Assembly: GCF_002498315.1 (NCBI RefSeq)
Contig: NZ_DAGX01000006.1
Span: forward strand, 1 to 64,000
Direction of reading: 5' to 3'
From: Methanofollis sp. UBA420
GTDB lineage: Archaea > Halobacteriota > Methanomicrobia > Methanomicrobiales > Methanofollaceae
DNA length: 64,000 bases
Shown: piece by piece, positions 8,795 to 16,857 of the stretch
How the letters are laid out: every line of letters begins with the position of its first letter
Numbering within the stretch: the first letter of the stretch is position 1
The notes under the pieces: generated by a model
Told to the model about the DNA's origin: nothing
Database searches by the model: none
What the model saw: the letters and a program-made list of their open reading frames with translations, nothing else
Program-made: the position numbers and the translations under genes

Positions 8795-9580
8795 ATGACA
8801 GTCGGCGGCGGGGCACCCGTCCGCATCATGGGAATCATCAATTGCAGCCCCGAATCTTTTTTTTCCGGATCTTATGTCCCGGGATGCGCCGTTCGTGACC
8901 ATGCCTTCGCGATGATCGACGAGGGCGCGGATATCGTCGACGTGGGTGCGCGGTCAACCGCACCGGGATCGGTACCGATCACGGTTGCTGAAGAGATCGA
9001 GAGGATTGAAACAGCCCTTGCCGAACTCGACGGGAGCGGCGTCGCGGTTTCGGTAGACACGATGTACCCCGAGGTGCTTGATGCCTGCCTGCGCCACGAC
9101 ATCCATTTGATCAACGACATCAGCGGCCTCTCGAACCCGGCGTACGCACGCCTCGCGGCAGATTCCGACCTGCCGGTCGTGGCCATGGCAACCGGTCGCC
9201 TCCCCGGCGACCCGAAGGGAACAGAGGCGACTCGCGTCGTCCTCGGTCAGGTGATAGAGCGTGCTCGCGCCGCCGGGATCGAGGGCCTGATCCTCGACCC
9301 GGCGGTCGGTCGGTGGACACCGGAACGGACCTATGCCGACGACTGGGAACTCTGCCGCAACTTCGGCAGGTTTAAAGCAGCAGGGCACCCGATCCTCCTT
9401 GCGATCTCGCGCAAGTCCTTCATCGGCGACCTGATCGGCCGGCCATCGGAAGAGCGCCTCGCGGCCACCCTCGCCCTGACGGCGAGACTCCTCACGGACG
9501 CGGATATGGTGCGGACCCACGACGTGGCGGCGACGCGCGATGCAGTCCGTGTCATCGAACATATGGAGCAATCACTATGA
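8795..9580 (+). CDS. folP: Dihydropteroate synthase family protein
   Basis: This TIM-barrel protein carries the pterin-binding signatures IMGIINCSPESFFSG, the second-strand motif DIVDVGARSTAPGS, SVDTMYPEV, LINDISG, and the late ISRKSFIGDLIGRP loop. It would join a pterin pyrophosphate to p-aminobenzoate or a related aryl amine. In archaea such proteins may act in folate or methanopterin synthesis, so substrate choice is open. The open frame begins at 8771, inside folD, but the ATG at 8795 (MTVGGGAPVRIMG) fits the family better. It overlaps cofE by four bases (ATGA). Operon context with glyA-folD supports a pterin C1 role. Confidence 0.87.
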   Translation: MTVGGGAPVRIMGIINCSPESFFSGSYVPGCAVRDHAFAMIDEGADIVDVGARSTAPGSVPITVAEEIERIETALAELDGSGVAVSVDTMYPEVLDACLRHDIHLINDISGLSNPAYARLAADSDLPVVAMATGRLPGDPKGTEATRVVLGQVIERARAAGIEGLILDPAVGRWTPERTYADDWELCRNFGRFKAAGHPILLAISRKSFIGDLIGRPSEERLAATLALTARLLTDADMVRTHDVAATRDAVRVIEHMEQSL

Positions 9581-10380
9581 GCGGATGGTTCAGTGTCTAT
9601 GCCCTGCATACCGGGCTTATCCATGACGGCGACGACCTGACCGGAAAGGTTCTCGCGGCGGCCGACGCCGCCCCCTGCCAGGGAGTGCAGGACGGGGACA
9701 TTCTCCTCCTCGCCGAATCGGCGGTGGCAACGGCCGAGGGAAGGGTCGTCAGCCTGGATTCTGTCACCCCCTCCGCGGAGGCACTCACCCTTGCAGAGCG
9801 CTACCACCTTGAGCCGAGGATCGCGGAGGTCGTCCTGCGCGAGTCAGACTGCGTGGTCGGCGGGATACCGGGCTACCTTCTCACCCTCAAGAACGGCACC
9901 CTCCTTCCGAATGCGGGTGTGGACCACTCAAATGCACCGGACGGCGCCGTCGTGCCCCTCCCGGCCGACCCGGACAGAAGCGCCGCACAGATGAGAACTG
10001 CGATCGGGGAGAGACTGGGGGCAGACATCGGCGTGCTTGTCATCGACTCCCGCACCCACGCCATGCGCCTCGGGTGCAGCGGTGTCGCCATCGGATGTGC
10101 CGGCATCCGCGCGGTTGTCGACGAGGCCGGAAGGCTCGACCTTTATGGCAGGGAACTCGAAGTAACGAAAAGGGCGGTCGGCGATTGTCTCGCCTCGGCG
10201 GCCGAACTTCTCATGGGGGAGGCCGACGAGTGCGTCCCGGCCGTGCTCTTCAGGGGCAGCGGCATCGGGATCACGGACGATGTCGGGATCCCGACGATCG
10301 ACGCCTCAGACTGTCTCTTTATGGGTGCGGCGCTCCACGCCGACCCTGCCCTTTTCAATAGAAAGGGCAAAACCGAGTGA
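9577..10380 (+). CDS. cofE: Coenzyme F420-0:L-glutamate ligase CofE
   Basis: A 267-residue member of the CofE family, which adds glutamate residues to F420-0 by GTP-dependent gamma-ligation. Characteristic segments are VGGIPGYLLTLKNGTLLPNAGVD, the conserved VDHSNAP, the metal-binding region VIDSRTHAMRLGCSGVAIG and GRELEVTKRAVGDCLASAAELLMGE. It starts in the folP stop codon. Its last 75 bp overlap the 3' end of cofC on the other strand, an unusually long convergent overlap between two genes of one cofactor pathway. Neighbouring cofC and cofG encode other F420 steps. Confidence 0.92.
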   Translation: MSGWFSVYALHTGLIHDGDDLTGKVLAAADAAPCQGVQDGDILLLAESAVATAEGRVVSLDSVTPSAEALTLAERYHLEPRIAEVVLRESDCVVGGIPGYLLTLKNGTLLPNAGVDHSNAPDGAVVPLPADPDRSAAQMRTAIGERLGADIGVLVIDSRTHAMRLGCSGVAIGCAGIRAVVDEAGRLDLYGRELEVTKRAVGDCLASAAELLMGEADECVPAVLFRGSGIGITDDVGIPTIDASDCLFMGAALHADPALFNRKGKTE

Positions 10381-10947
10381 CTCGAGGTACCTGCGGGCCG
10401 CCCCGGCCCCGTGGATCAGAACCTCGACCAGATCCTCTTTTTCGTCCACGTCAGTATGGAGCCTGAATGAATCGACGACTTCGCAGGAGAGGCCGGCATC
10501 GGCCGCAATCGCCGCGTGTTTCAGGAAACTCGCTCCATAATAGTCGACATGATACCGGGACGGTTCCCGCACGAAGATCGCGTTCGTCCCCCCGCCGCGG
10601 CCGGGCATGATGGCAATGTCGGCTGACGTCGCGATCATCCGCGCGATCGCCGCACCGTCGGCAAGGGGGAGGTCGGCCATGATGATGAGCAGGGGGCCCT
10701 CTGCCGAGGCAAGGGCACGGTTCAGGGACTCGTTGAGCCCGGCCGGATCGACAGTCACCGGGGCGTCGGGGTGCTCGAAGGGCGCGGTGCAGAGGAGGAG
10801 AGGGGCGCACCCCCCCATGCACACGGCACTGATAACATCGGAGAGCATCGCCCGTGCAAACGCTTCCCTCTCCTCCTGGTCCATCACGCAGGAGAGGCGG
10901 GTCTTAGGATTCTTCGGCTTGAAGGGGATGACAGCATCAACTGGCAT
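10306..10947 (-). CDS. cofC: 2-phospho-L-lactate guanylyltransferase CofC
   Basis: The nucleotidyltransferase that activates 2-phospholactate (or a related acid) for F420 synthesis. The frame is open to 11178, but family proteins begin at VDAVIPFKPKNPKTRLS, so I place the start at the ATG at 10947 (213 residues). Other family features are the lysine/arginine-rich substrate loop PKNPKTRLS, IIMADLPLADGAAI (Mg/nucleotide binding) and PGRGGGTNAIFV. It is transcribed divergently from cofG (181 bp between the start codons) and convergently with cofE, whose end it overlaps by 75 bp. Confidence 0.9.
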   Translation of the reverse strand: MPVDAVIPFKPKNPKTRLSCVMDQEEREAFARAMLSDVISAVCMGGCAPLLLCTAPFEHPDAPVTVDPAGLNESLNRALASAEGPLLIIMADLPLADGAAIARMIATSADIAIMPGRGGGTNAIFVREPSRYHVDYYGASFLKHAAIAADAGLSCEVVDSFRLHTDVDEKEDLVEVLIHGAGAARRYLESLGFALSIEKGRVGVERRTHKETV

Positions 10948-11128
10948 TTCAAAAGACTTTGGCCTGATACCCCGAAAAAACAATCGGATTTGCCACGGCC
11001 GCGCATGTCGGCCCATGCAGTCGATCTCGCGCCTCGCCTCTCCGGACAGGCCCCCGGCAGAGTGATAGAAATCCCCTGCCGCCACCGACGCGAAGGTTAG
11101 ATGAAGGTGGAAGGGGAATGGTACCTGC

Positions 11129-12112
11129 ATGCACCGCCGGGTGATCACCTTTTCACGGAACATCTTCCTCCCGCTCACTACAGTCTGCGCGAACGCCTGC
11201 AGTTACTGCTGTTTCAGGAGAGACGTCGCCGAAGGGTGCGTCATGCCGCCCGGAGAGGTGCACCGGACGATCGACGGGGGAGCGCGACTCGGCTGTACCG
11301 AGGCACTTTTCACCTTCGGCGAGAGGCCGGGCGAGGTACCGGGCTTCAACGATCACCTCGCCGCGATCGGTTATGCCGATATCCTTGACTACTGCTATGA
11401 CCTCTGCGCGTATGCGATCGGGGCCGGGGTTCTGCCGCACACCAATGCCGGCATCCTGACCTACGACGAACTCACACGCCTCCGCGACGTGAATGCCAGC
11501 ATGGGGCTGATGCTTGAGACGACAGCCGATGTCCCTGCACACCGGAACTCACCCGGGAAGGATCCCCTCGTCAGGATCGAGATGATCGAAAATGCAGGGA
11601 GACTCAGGATACCCTTCACGACCGGTATTCTCGTCGGGATCGGGGAGGCGGCCGCGGACAGGGAGGAATCCCTCGAAGTGATCGCCGGGCTGCACCGGCG
11701 CTACGGTCATATCCAGGAGGTCATTGTCCAGAACTTCTGCCCGAAGGAGGGGACAGGGATGGCAAACATCGCCCCGGCGACGACCGAAGTGATGGCAGAG
11801 ACGATCAGGCTCGCCCGCGAGATCCTGCCTGAGGAGGTCGCCGTCCAGATCCCGCCAAACCTCGCCGATGCCGCCTCGCTCCTTACATGCGGGGTCGACG
11901 ACCTCGGCGGGGTCTCCCCCCTGACCATCGACTATGTCAACCCCGAGCACCCCTGGCCGCAGATCCAGGAGCTCAAGAACCTCGTCGGGGACGCAACGTT
12001 GCAGGAGCGCCTCTGCATCTACCGCCGCTTCATCGAGAAGGGATGGTATGCGGAGAGGCTGGCGCCGTTGATCCACAAACTCCAGAAAAATATTGAGGAG
12101 AGGTCTTTGTGA
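11129..12112 (+). CDS. cofG: FO synthase subunit 1 (CofG), radical SAM
   Basis: A 327-residue radical SAM enzyme that works with CofH to build the deazaflavin FO, the chromophore of F420. The iron-sulfur motif CANACSYC provides Cys20, Cys24 and Cys27. Later segments TFGERPGEVPGF, LPHTNAG, GLMLETTADVPAH and NFCPKEGTGM are typical of CofG. No cofH is in this window. The ATG at 11129 is preceded by a purine-rich AAGGTGGAAGGGG. Its stop overlaps the GTG start of purC, so F420 and purine genes may be read together. Confidence 0.95.
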   Translation: MHRRVITFSRNIFLPLTTVCANACSYCCFRRDVAEGCVMPPGEVHRTIDGGARLGCTEALFTFGERPGEVPGFNDHLAAIGYADILDYCYDLCAYAIGAGVLPHTNAGILTYDELTRLRDVNASMGLMLETTADVPAHRNSPGKDPLVRIEMIENAGRLRIPFTTGILVGIGEAAADREESLEVIAGLHRRYGHIQEVIVQNFCPKEGTGMANIAPATTEVMAETIRLAREILPEEVAVQIPPNLADAASLLTCGVDDLGGVSPLTIDYVNPEHPWPQIQELKNLVGDATLQERLCIYRRFIEKGWYAERLAPLIHKLQKNIEERSL

Positions 12113-12816
12113 CTGAACAGGAACCTATCTACCGCGGAAAGGCAAAGTCCGTATTCCGCTCTGACAACCCTGACGAACTGATCGTGAAGTTCAGGGATGA
12201 TATCACCGCCTTTGACGGTGCGAAGAAGGACGAACTCGCACAGAAGGGCGCATACAATGCCCGGGTCTCGGCGTATCTCTTCAGGTACCTGGAGGAGAAC
12301 GGCGTTTCGACGCACTTCGTCCGGATGGAGGACGAAACGACGATGATCGTGCGGCCCCTGAAGATGATCCCGGTCGAAGTGATCGTCAGGAACATCGCTG
12401 CGGGCTCCATTGTCAGGAACTACCCCTTCGAGGAGGGCGCACCCCTGAACCCGCCGGTGATCGTCCTCGACTATAAGGACGACGCCCGCCACGACCCCAT
12501 GATCAACGACGAGATCATCGTCGCCCTCGGTTTCATGACCACCGAGGAGATCGCAGAGGTCAAAATGGCCGCCCTGAAGATCAACGACCTTCTCAAGGAG
12601 AAGATCGACAAAATCGGCCTCGACCTTGTCGATTTCAAGCTGGAGTTCGGCCGCCACGGCGACAGGATCCTCCTCGGCGACGAGATCTCCATGGACTCGA
12701 TGCGCCTGTGGGACAAGAAGAGCCATGCTTCGATGGACAAAGACGTCTACCGCTTCGACAAGGGGGACGTCATGGCCACCTATGCCGAGGTCGTACGGCG
12801 CCTCACCGGAGAGTGA
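12109..12816 (+). CDS. purC: Phosphoribosylaminoimidazole-succinocarboxamide synthase
   Basis: A 235-residue SAICAR synthetase, the purine step joining CAIR to aspartate using ATP. It opens with the family start IYRGKAKSVFRSDNPDELIV and contains MIPVEVIVRNIAAGSIVRNY and KLEFGRHGDRILLGDEISMDSMRLWD, which bind nucleotide and substrate. Translation starts at a GTG overlapping the cofG stop (GTGA), which indicates coupling. It is followed by purS and purQ, a purine sub-operon. Confidence 0.96.
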   Translation: MTEQEPIYRGKAKSVFRSDNPDELIVKFRDDITAFDGAKKDELAQKGAYNARVSAYLFRYLEENGVSTHFVRMEDETTMIVRPLKMIPVEVIVRNIAAGSIVRNYPFEEGAPLNPPVIVLDYKDDARHDPMINDEIIVALGFMTTEEIAEVKMAALKINDLLKEKIDKIGLDLVDFKLEFGRHGDRILLGDEISMDSMRLWDKKSHASMDKDVYRFDKGDVMATYAEVVRRLTGE

Positions 12817-12820
12817 AATA

Positions 12821-13066
12821 ATGAAGTACACTGCCAAGATCACGATTGCCCTGAAAGACGGGATGCTCAACCCCGAGGCGCGTGCGATCCAGCACGCCCT
12901 CGCGAACCTCGGATTCACGACTGAGTCCCTCTCCACCGCGAGGGTCTTCTTCGTCACCCTCGATGCCGCAAGCGCCGACGCCGCACAGGCCGAGGCCGAG
13001 AAGATGTGCGAGCGCCTGCTCGCGAACCCGGTCATCCACCGCTACGAGGTCGAGGTCGCAGCATGA
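12821..13066 (+). CDS. purS: FGAM synthase subunit PurS
   Basis: An 81-residue protein starting MKYTAKITIALKDGMLNPEA, the standard PurS sequence, with LANLGFTTESL and a C-terminal ANPVIHRYEVEV strand. PurS dimers bridge PurQ and PurL in the multi-subunit formylglycinamidine ribonucleotide synthase. A longer frame begins inside purC (12626), but the ATG at 12821, four bases after the purC stop, matches the family exactly. Its stop is shared with the purQ start (ATGA). purL is not present here. Confidence 0.95.
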   Translation: MKYTAKITIALKDGMLNPEARAIQHALANLGFTTESLSTARVFFVTLDAASADAAQAEAEKMCERLLANPVIHRYEVEVAA

Positions 13067-13764
13067 AGTTCGCGGTGGTCCAGTTTGGAGGGAGCAACTG
13101 CGACCGCGATGTCCAGTATGTCCTTGCCGATGTCTGCGGCGTGGACTGCGACCTCGTCTGGTACAAGGACGGGCTGAAGCAGGACTATGACGCGATCGTC
13201 ATTCCGGGCGGCTTCAGTTACGGCGACTATCTGAGGGCCGGGGCGATTGCCGCACGGACGCCGGTTATGGACGCGATCCGCCGCCATGCAGATGCAGGCA
13301 GGCTTGTCCTCGGGATCTGCAACGGCGCCCAGATAGGGGCGGAGAGCGGGATGGTGCCCGGCACCTTCACGACCAATGCCACGCCGAAGTTCATCTGCAG
13401 ACCGGTCTGCCTGCGGGTCGAGACCGCCGACTCGCCCTTCACCCGCCTGTATAAGAAGGGCGAGGTGGTCAGGATCCCGATCGCCCACAAGGAGGGGCGG
13501 TATGTCGCGGCCCCGGAGACTCTCGCGGCGCTCAACGCGGAGGACAGGGTGGCGTTCAGGTTCTGCGACGAGGCCGGGAATGTCACACCGGCGGTGAACC
13601 CGAACGGTGCCGCGGAGAATATCACCGGCATCATCGGTGGCAATGCGAGGAACGTCCTCTGCATGATGCCGCACCCGGAGCGCGCCTCAGAAGAGGTGCT
13701 CGGCTCTGCCGACGGGAAGAAGATCTTCCTTTCCATGATCAAGACGATCGAGGAAGGGAACTGA
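13063..13764 (+). CDS. purQ: FGAM synthase glutaminase subunit PurQ
   Basis: A class I glutamine amidotransferase of 233 residues that supplies ammonia to PurL. The start at 13063 (MKFAVVQFGGSNCDRD) overlaps the purS stop. The nucleophile cysteine lies in VLGICNGAQIG, and the catalytic His/Glu pair in MMPHPERASEE. VIPGGFSYGDYLRAGAIA is also diagnostic. It is the last gene of purC-purS-purQ; a T-rich tract follows immediately after the stop codon. Confidence 0.96.
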   Translation: MKFAVVQFGGSNCDRDVQYVLADVCGVDCDLVWYKDGLKQDYDAIVIPGGFSYGDYLRAGAIAARTPVMDAIRRHADAGRLVLGICNGAQIGAESGMVPGTFTTNATPKFICRPVCLRVETADSPFTRLYKKGEVVRIPIAHKEGRYVAAPETLAALNAEDRVAFRFCDEAGNVTPAVNPNGAAENITGIIGGNARNVLCMMPHPERASEEVLGSADGKKIFLSMIKTIEEGN

Positions 13765-13765
13765 T

Positions 13766-13774
13766 CCCTTTTTT
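13766..13774 (+). terminator. T-rich terminator after purQ
   Basis: A CCTTTTTTT run follows the purQ stop directly, before a G+C-rich inverted segment (CGCGGGGCCGCCCCGCG). Oligo-T on the non-template strand is the usual archaeal termination signal. Confidence 0.6.
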
Positions 13775-13795
13775 TCACGCGGGGCCGCCCCGCGA

Positions 13796-13808
13796 AAGAA
13801 TTTATCTC
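13796..13808 (+). promoter_or_regulatory. TATA box for a probably leaderless transcript
   Basis: AAGAATTTATCTC is centred about 26 nt before the ATG at 13829. That is the TATA-to-start-site distance in archaea, so the transcript of the next gene probably starts at or next to its start codon. Confidence 0.6.
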
Positions 13809-13828
13809 CTCCGGCCGATAGTCTCGCG

Positions 13829-14122
13829 ATGACAGATATCGCACAGGAAGAACTCGAAGAGCAGATCCTGAAGTGGGCAAAAGACTACGCCCAAAAAAAC
13901 GGCTGGACACTCAACCCGGATGACAAACAGTTGCAGACCGTCATCAGGGGGCTTGCACGAAACACGATCCGGTTCGGCGAGCAGTACTGCCCCTGCCGCC
14001 TCAGGAGCGGCGATGCCGGGGAGGACAAGAAGATCGTCTGCCCCTGCATCTACCATCGGGACGAGGTGGAGAACGAAGGGCAGTGCCACTGCCGTCTCTA
14101 TTTCCAGAAGACGGACGCATAA
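13829..14122 (+). CDS. Ferredoxin-thioredoxin reductase catalytic-subunit family protein
   Basis: This 97-residue protein has the complete FTR catalytic-chain cysteine pattern: CPC at 54-56, CPC at 71-73 and CHC at 86-88. Together these make a 4Fe-4S cluster beside a redox-active disulfide. The family passes electrons from ferredoxin-type donors to thioredoxin-like disulfides. In methanogens several FTR-like proteins of this size occur without the plant-type variable subunit. It appears monocistronic, with its own TATA box spaced for a leaderless message and an oligo-T tract after it. The redox partner cannot be told from context. Confidence 0.9.
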   Translation: MTDIAQEELEEQILKWAKDYAQKNGWTLNPDDKQLQTVIRGLARNTIRFGEQYCPCRLRSGDAGEDKKIVCPCIYHRDEVENEGQCHCRLYFQKTDA

Positions 14123-14164
14123 AAGACCGGATCACGGAACAAAGAGGTAGTTTGGAGGGCCGCC

Positions 14165-14175
14165 TCTCTTTTTTT
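14165..14175 (+). terminator. Oligo-T terminator after the FTR-like gene
   Basis: A GGCCGCCTC segment is followed by CTTTTTTT about 45 nt after the stop codon at 14122, a plausible archaeal terminator. Confidence 0.5.
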
Positions 14176-14205
14176 GGGTAATCCTGGTTTTCTGAGATTT
14201 CGACC

Positions 14206-14560
14206 CTGAAAAATTCCAGTTCTGGTGTGCCTACGCCGGGGGACTACGCCCCCGCCCTCGAAGACCTATGGTCTTCTCGAACTCGCTGACGCTCGTTCCC
14301 CGCTCAGGATTGGGGGTGGATGACAGTCTCGCGTTTCAGGATCTCTGCTCAATCTTCCCGGGACCAATCGCAAGGGGGGGTCCGGAGGAACGACCGAAGG
14401 GAGTCGAGAAGACGAAGTCTTCGCTGTGCGAGCGTCAGCGAGCTTGAGAAAGCCAGAGGCTTTCGAAAAGCCCCCGGCTTATATTGTGGGGAAGGCGGTG
14501 GATCAGTCTCCTCCATCGCAGGGGACTCCGGTATCCCACCCAAAGTGGAGAACGGGGAAC
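14206..14560. repeat. Mosaic hairpin repeat, copy A
   Basis: This non-coding stretch starts with GAAAAATTCCAGTT. It contains three short hairpins with 6-7 bp perfect stems and 3 nt loops: 14260-14276 (GAAGACC/TAT), 14408-14422 (GAAGAC/GAA) and 14448-14464 (GAAAGCC/AGA). Between them are conserved blocks (GGAACGACCGAAGGGAGTC; GCGAGCGTCAGCGAGCTTGA). CTCGCTGACGCTCG at 14282-14295 is the reverse complement of 14429-14442, so the element could fold on itself. The same blocks recur in the same orientation at 16.86-17.24 kb, with different hairpin stems. I see no protein gene in 14123-14565. Confidence 0.85.
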
Positions 14561-14565
14561 GCCAC

Positions 14566-15747
14566 TTATCCCCGTCCGCCCGACCCCCTTCTCCCTGCCA
14601 GCGCTTTCCAGGGGTACGGGACAGCGAAGACGAGGAGGAGGGCCGCGACGACCGGGAGGGGGAGGGTGGCAAGGGCGGTCCCGAGGGAGGAGGCGTCGGC
14701 TATCGCACCGGAGACGGCGACGCCAATCCCGCCCGCACCAACGGCAAGGCCGAGCATCAGTCCTGAGGCGAGCCCGACATTGCCGGGCATCACCTCCTGC
14801 GCCATCGCCACCGTGACCGAGAAGGTGGACCAGAGGAAGAAGCCGAAGATGAGGAGTGCGACGTACGAGAAGGCGCCCGACGAAGTGAGGAAGAGGACGA
14901 AAAAAGGGACAGAGGCGGCAAAGCCGAAGACAGTCCACTCCTTCCTTCCGTAGGTGTCGGAGAGGACGCCGCCGACATACTGCCCGACAACGCCGGCGAC
15001 GAGCATCAGGGAGACGAGGGTGTTGGCAGTGAGGAGGCCGACGCCGAGGTGGACGTGGAAGTACGTCGGCAGGTAGGCGATGGCCGAGAAGATCACCCAG
15101 GAGCGCAGCGCCCCCACGGCGACGATGAGAGCGATGGGTCGATATGAGGAGGGGGCCTCATGCACCATCGGCCTGACCGCATGTTCGGTTTCGGCACCCT
15201 CGCGGGGGAAGATCAGCGGCGAAAAGAGGGCGGTGACGATACCGATGACGGCGAGGACGAGGATGCCGGGGAGGCCGAGGGCGCTCACCGCAAGCCCGGC
15301 GAGGACCGGACCGAGGGCGAAGCCGAGGTTGCCGCCGATGACGAAGATGGAGGTGAGCCTCCCCCGGTTCTCGTTCCGGCTCGCCCTGTTCACTGCCGAG
15401 AGGGCAAGGGGGTGGAAGGTCGCGGCGCCGAAGGCAGCGAGAGCGGCGCAGATGAGGAGAAGGGAGTAGTCGCCGACAAGTCCGAAGGCCCCGATGCAGA
15501 GGGAGGCGATGAGGAAGGGGACGGCAAAAGGAACGGAAAAGCCCCGCCTATCCGAGAGGTAGCCGACAGCAGGCTGGAGGAGAGAGGAGGTGATGTTGAA
15601 CGCGGCGACGAGGAGACCGGCAAGGAAGTACGACCAGCCGTGCGTCGCGATGAGGAGGGGGAGGACGGCCGGGATGACCGGCGAGTAGATGTCGATGACG
15701 AGGTGGCCAAAGGAGAGGGAGAGAACCGACTTCAGTTCCTTGAGCAC
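14566..15747 (-). CDS. MFS transporter, Fsr (fosmidomycin-resistance) type
   Basis: A 393-residue, very hydrophobic protein with about twelve predicted membrane helices. The N-terminus LSFGHLVIDIYSPVIPAVLPLL is characteristic of the Fsr group of the major facilitator superfamily. The loop GYLSDRRGFSVPF after helix 2 and GVLSDTYGRKEW after helix 8 are the usual MFS inter-helix motifs. It probably exports a small drug-like or metabolic compound; the substrate is unknown. It starts one base after the stop of the methyltransferase gene, so the two are likely one operon. The pair plus a small membrane protein lies between the two mosaic repeats. Confidence 0.85.
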   Translation of the reverse strand: MLKELKSVLSLSFGHLVIDIYSPVIPAVLPLLIATHGWSYFLAGLLVAAFNITSSLLQPAVGYLSDRRGFSVPFAVPFLIASLCIGAFGLVGDYSLLLICAALAAFGAATFHPLALSAVNRASRNENRGRLTSIFVIGGNLGFALGPVLAGLAVSALGLPGILVLAVIGIVTALFSPLIFPREGAETEHAVRPMVHEAPSSYRPIALIVAVGALRSWVIFSAIAYLPTYFHVHLGVGLLTANTLVSLMLVAGVVGQYVGGVLSDTYGRKEWTVFGFAASVPFFVLFLTSSGAFSYVALLIFGFFLWSTFSVTVAMAQEVMPGNVGLASGLMLGLAVGAGGIGVAVSGAIADASSLGTALATLPLPVVAALLLVFAVPYPWKALAGRRGSGGRG

Positions 15748-15748
15748 C

Positions 15749-16357
15749 TCAACACCTCTCGATCCGCAGGATTTCGACCGGGATATCGAGGCGGTCGCGC
15801 CGGTGGAAGGCGAAGGTGCGTGGGATGGTGAAGGAGCCCCCGACGGCGGCGGTGATCCGGCCGCGGCCGGAGATATAGGTCTCGATAAAGGGGCGTGACC
15901 CGGCGTTGAAGATGCCGTAGACGACGTCGGCCGAGGCGAGGGCGCAGTCGACGAAGGGGCGGTCAGCGTGCTTTTTCTGGGCGCCGAAAGGGGGGTTCAT
16001 GACGACGGTGTCGAAGGTCCGCGGCCGGATCGGGAAGGTCGGGCCGATCTCCCCGCAGACGAGGTCGACCTCCGCCCCAACAAGGGCGGCATTTGCCTGC
16101 GCGGTCCGCAAGGCCGCCCTGTCGACGTCGACCCCGACGACCTCTCCGGCCCCGATGAGGGAGGCGCCGCAGGCGAGCATCCCTGTACCGCAGCCGAGGT
16201 CGAGGACGCGTTTCCCCTCGATCGCACCCTCCCCCGAGGCATGGTGGAGGAGGCGAGCGGCGACAGTCGCCGGCGTGGCGTACTGTTCGAGCGCCGGCTT
16301 TGGCGCAGGAAATCCGGAGAGTTTCTGGAGTGTCATCTCAAGATGCCGCAGGCGCAT
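15749..16357 (-). CDS. METTL5-like N6-adenine methyltransferase
   Basis: A 202-residue Rossmann-fold methyltransferase. The SAM-binding motif I is VLDLGCGTGMLACGA and the acidic motif II is VVGVDVD. The catalytic motif is NPPFGAQ, the NPPF form used by enzymes methylating exocyclic amines of adenine. The N-terminal LEQYATPATVAARLLHHA is typical of archaeal METTL5-type proteins, which modify small-subunit rRNA in eukaryotes. RNA (probably rRNA) is therefore the likeliest substrate, but a DNA or protein substrate cannot be excluded. It overlaps no gene and is followed after one base by the MFS transporter. Confidence 0.8.
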   Translation of the reverse strand: MRLRHLEMTLQKLSGFPAPKPALEQYATPATVAARLLHHASGEGAIEGKRVLDLGCGTGMLACGASLIGAGEVVGVDVDRAALRTAQANAALVGAEVDLVCGEIGPTFPIRPRTFDTVVMNPPFGAQKKHADRPFVDCALASADVVYGIFNAGSRPFIETYISGRGRITAAVGGSFTIPRTFAFHRRDRLDIPVEILRIERC

Positions 16358-16405
16358 ATCTGTATAATACTTGGAAAAGGAGGGGGATGAACGTGCCGGA
16401 GGGGG

Positions 16406-16813
16406 TCAGCCCTGGGAGGGTGCCAGACGGTAATAGGTCCCATTGTACTCGATAACCGCAGAGACCACAGTGCCGTTCACCGAGCGCGCCTGCATATAGT
16501 CCCACGAGAGAGCCAGGTCCTCATCTCTGTTGAGGACGATTGCACTCCAGTCGTTTTCGGGCGGCGGGAGGAAGAAGAGAGGGGTGGGACGCCGCACCTT
16601 CTTCCCCTCGACGATAAGGTCGTACAGGGCGGGGTGGGCGGCGAAGTCCTCTTCGGTGAGATGGATGACGACGGAGGAACTCACGGACGGAGGGGAGCAG
16701 GGAGCGGCGATCACATGCTCCGGCGTCCCTGCGACCATTGGGAGGAAGAAGAGGGTAGAGAAGAGAGCGAAGGCAACGAGAAAGAGGAGGGCGTACCTGA
16801 GGGCCGTGCGCAT
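16406..16813 (-). CDS. Small membrane-anchored protein of unknown function
   Basis: I do not recognise this 135-residue protein. It opens with a basic start and one strongly hydrophobic segment (residues ~5-28, ALRYALLFLVAFALFSTLFF), which would act as a signal peptide or membrane anchor. The remainder is a mainly beta, probably extracytoplasmic domain with VVIHLTEEDFAAHPALYDLI and a C-terminal strand VVSAVIEYNGTYYRL. It lies 48 bp upstream of the methyltransferase gene on the same strand, and just inside repeat copy B. Confidence 0.6.
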   Translation of the reverse strand: MRTALRYALLFLVAFALFSTLFFLPMVAGTPEHVIAAPCSPPSVSSSVVIHLTEEDFAAHPALYDLIVEGKKVRRPTPLFFLPPPENDWSAIVLNRDEDLALSWDYMQARSVNGTVVSAVIEYNGTYYRLAPSQG

Positions 16814-16857
16814 GGCAGACCCTCTCCCCGGGAAAAGAAATATCTGCCGGTCCGAGT

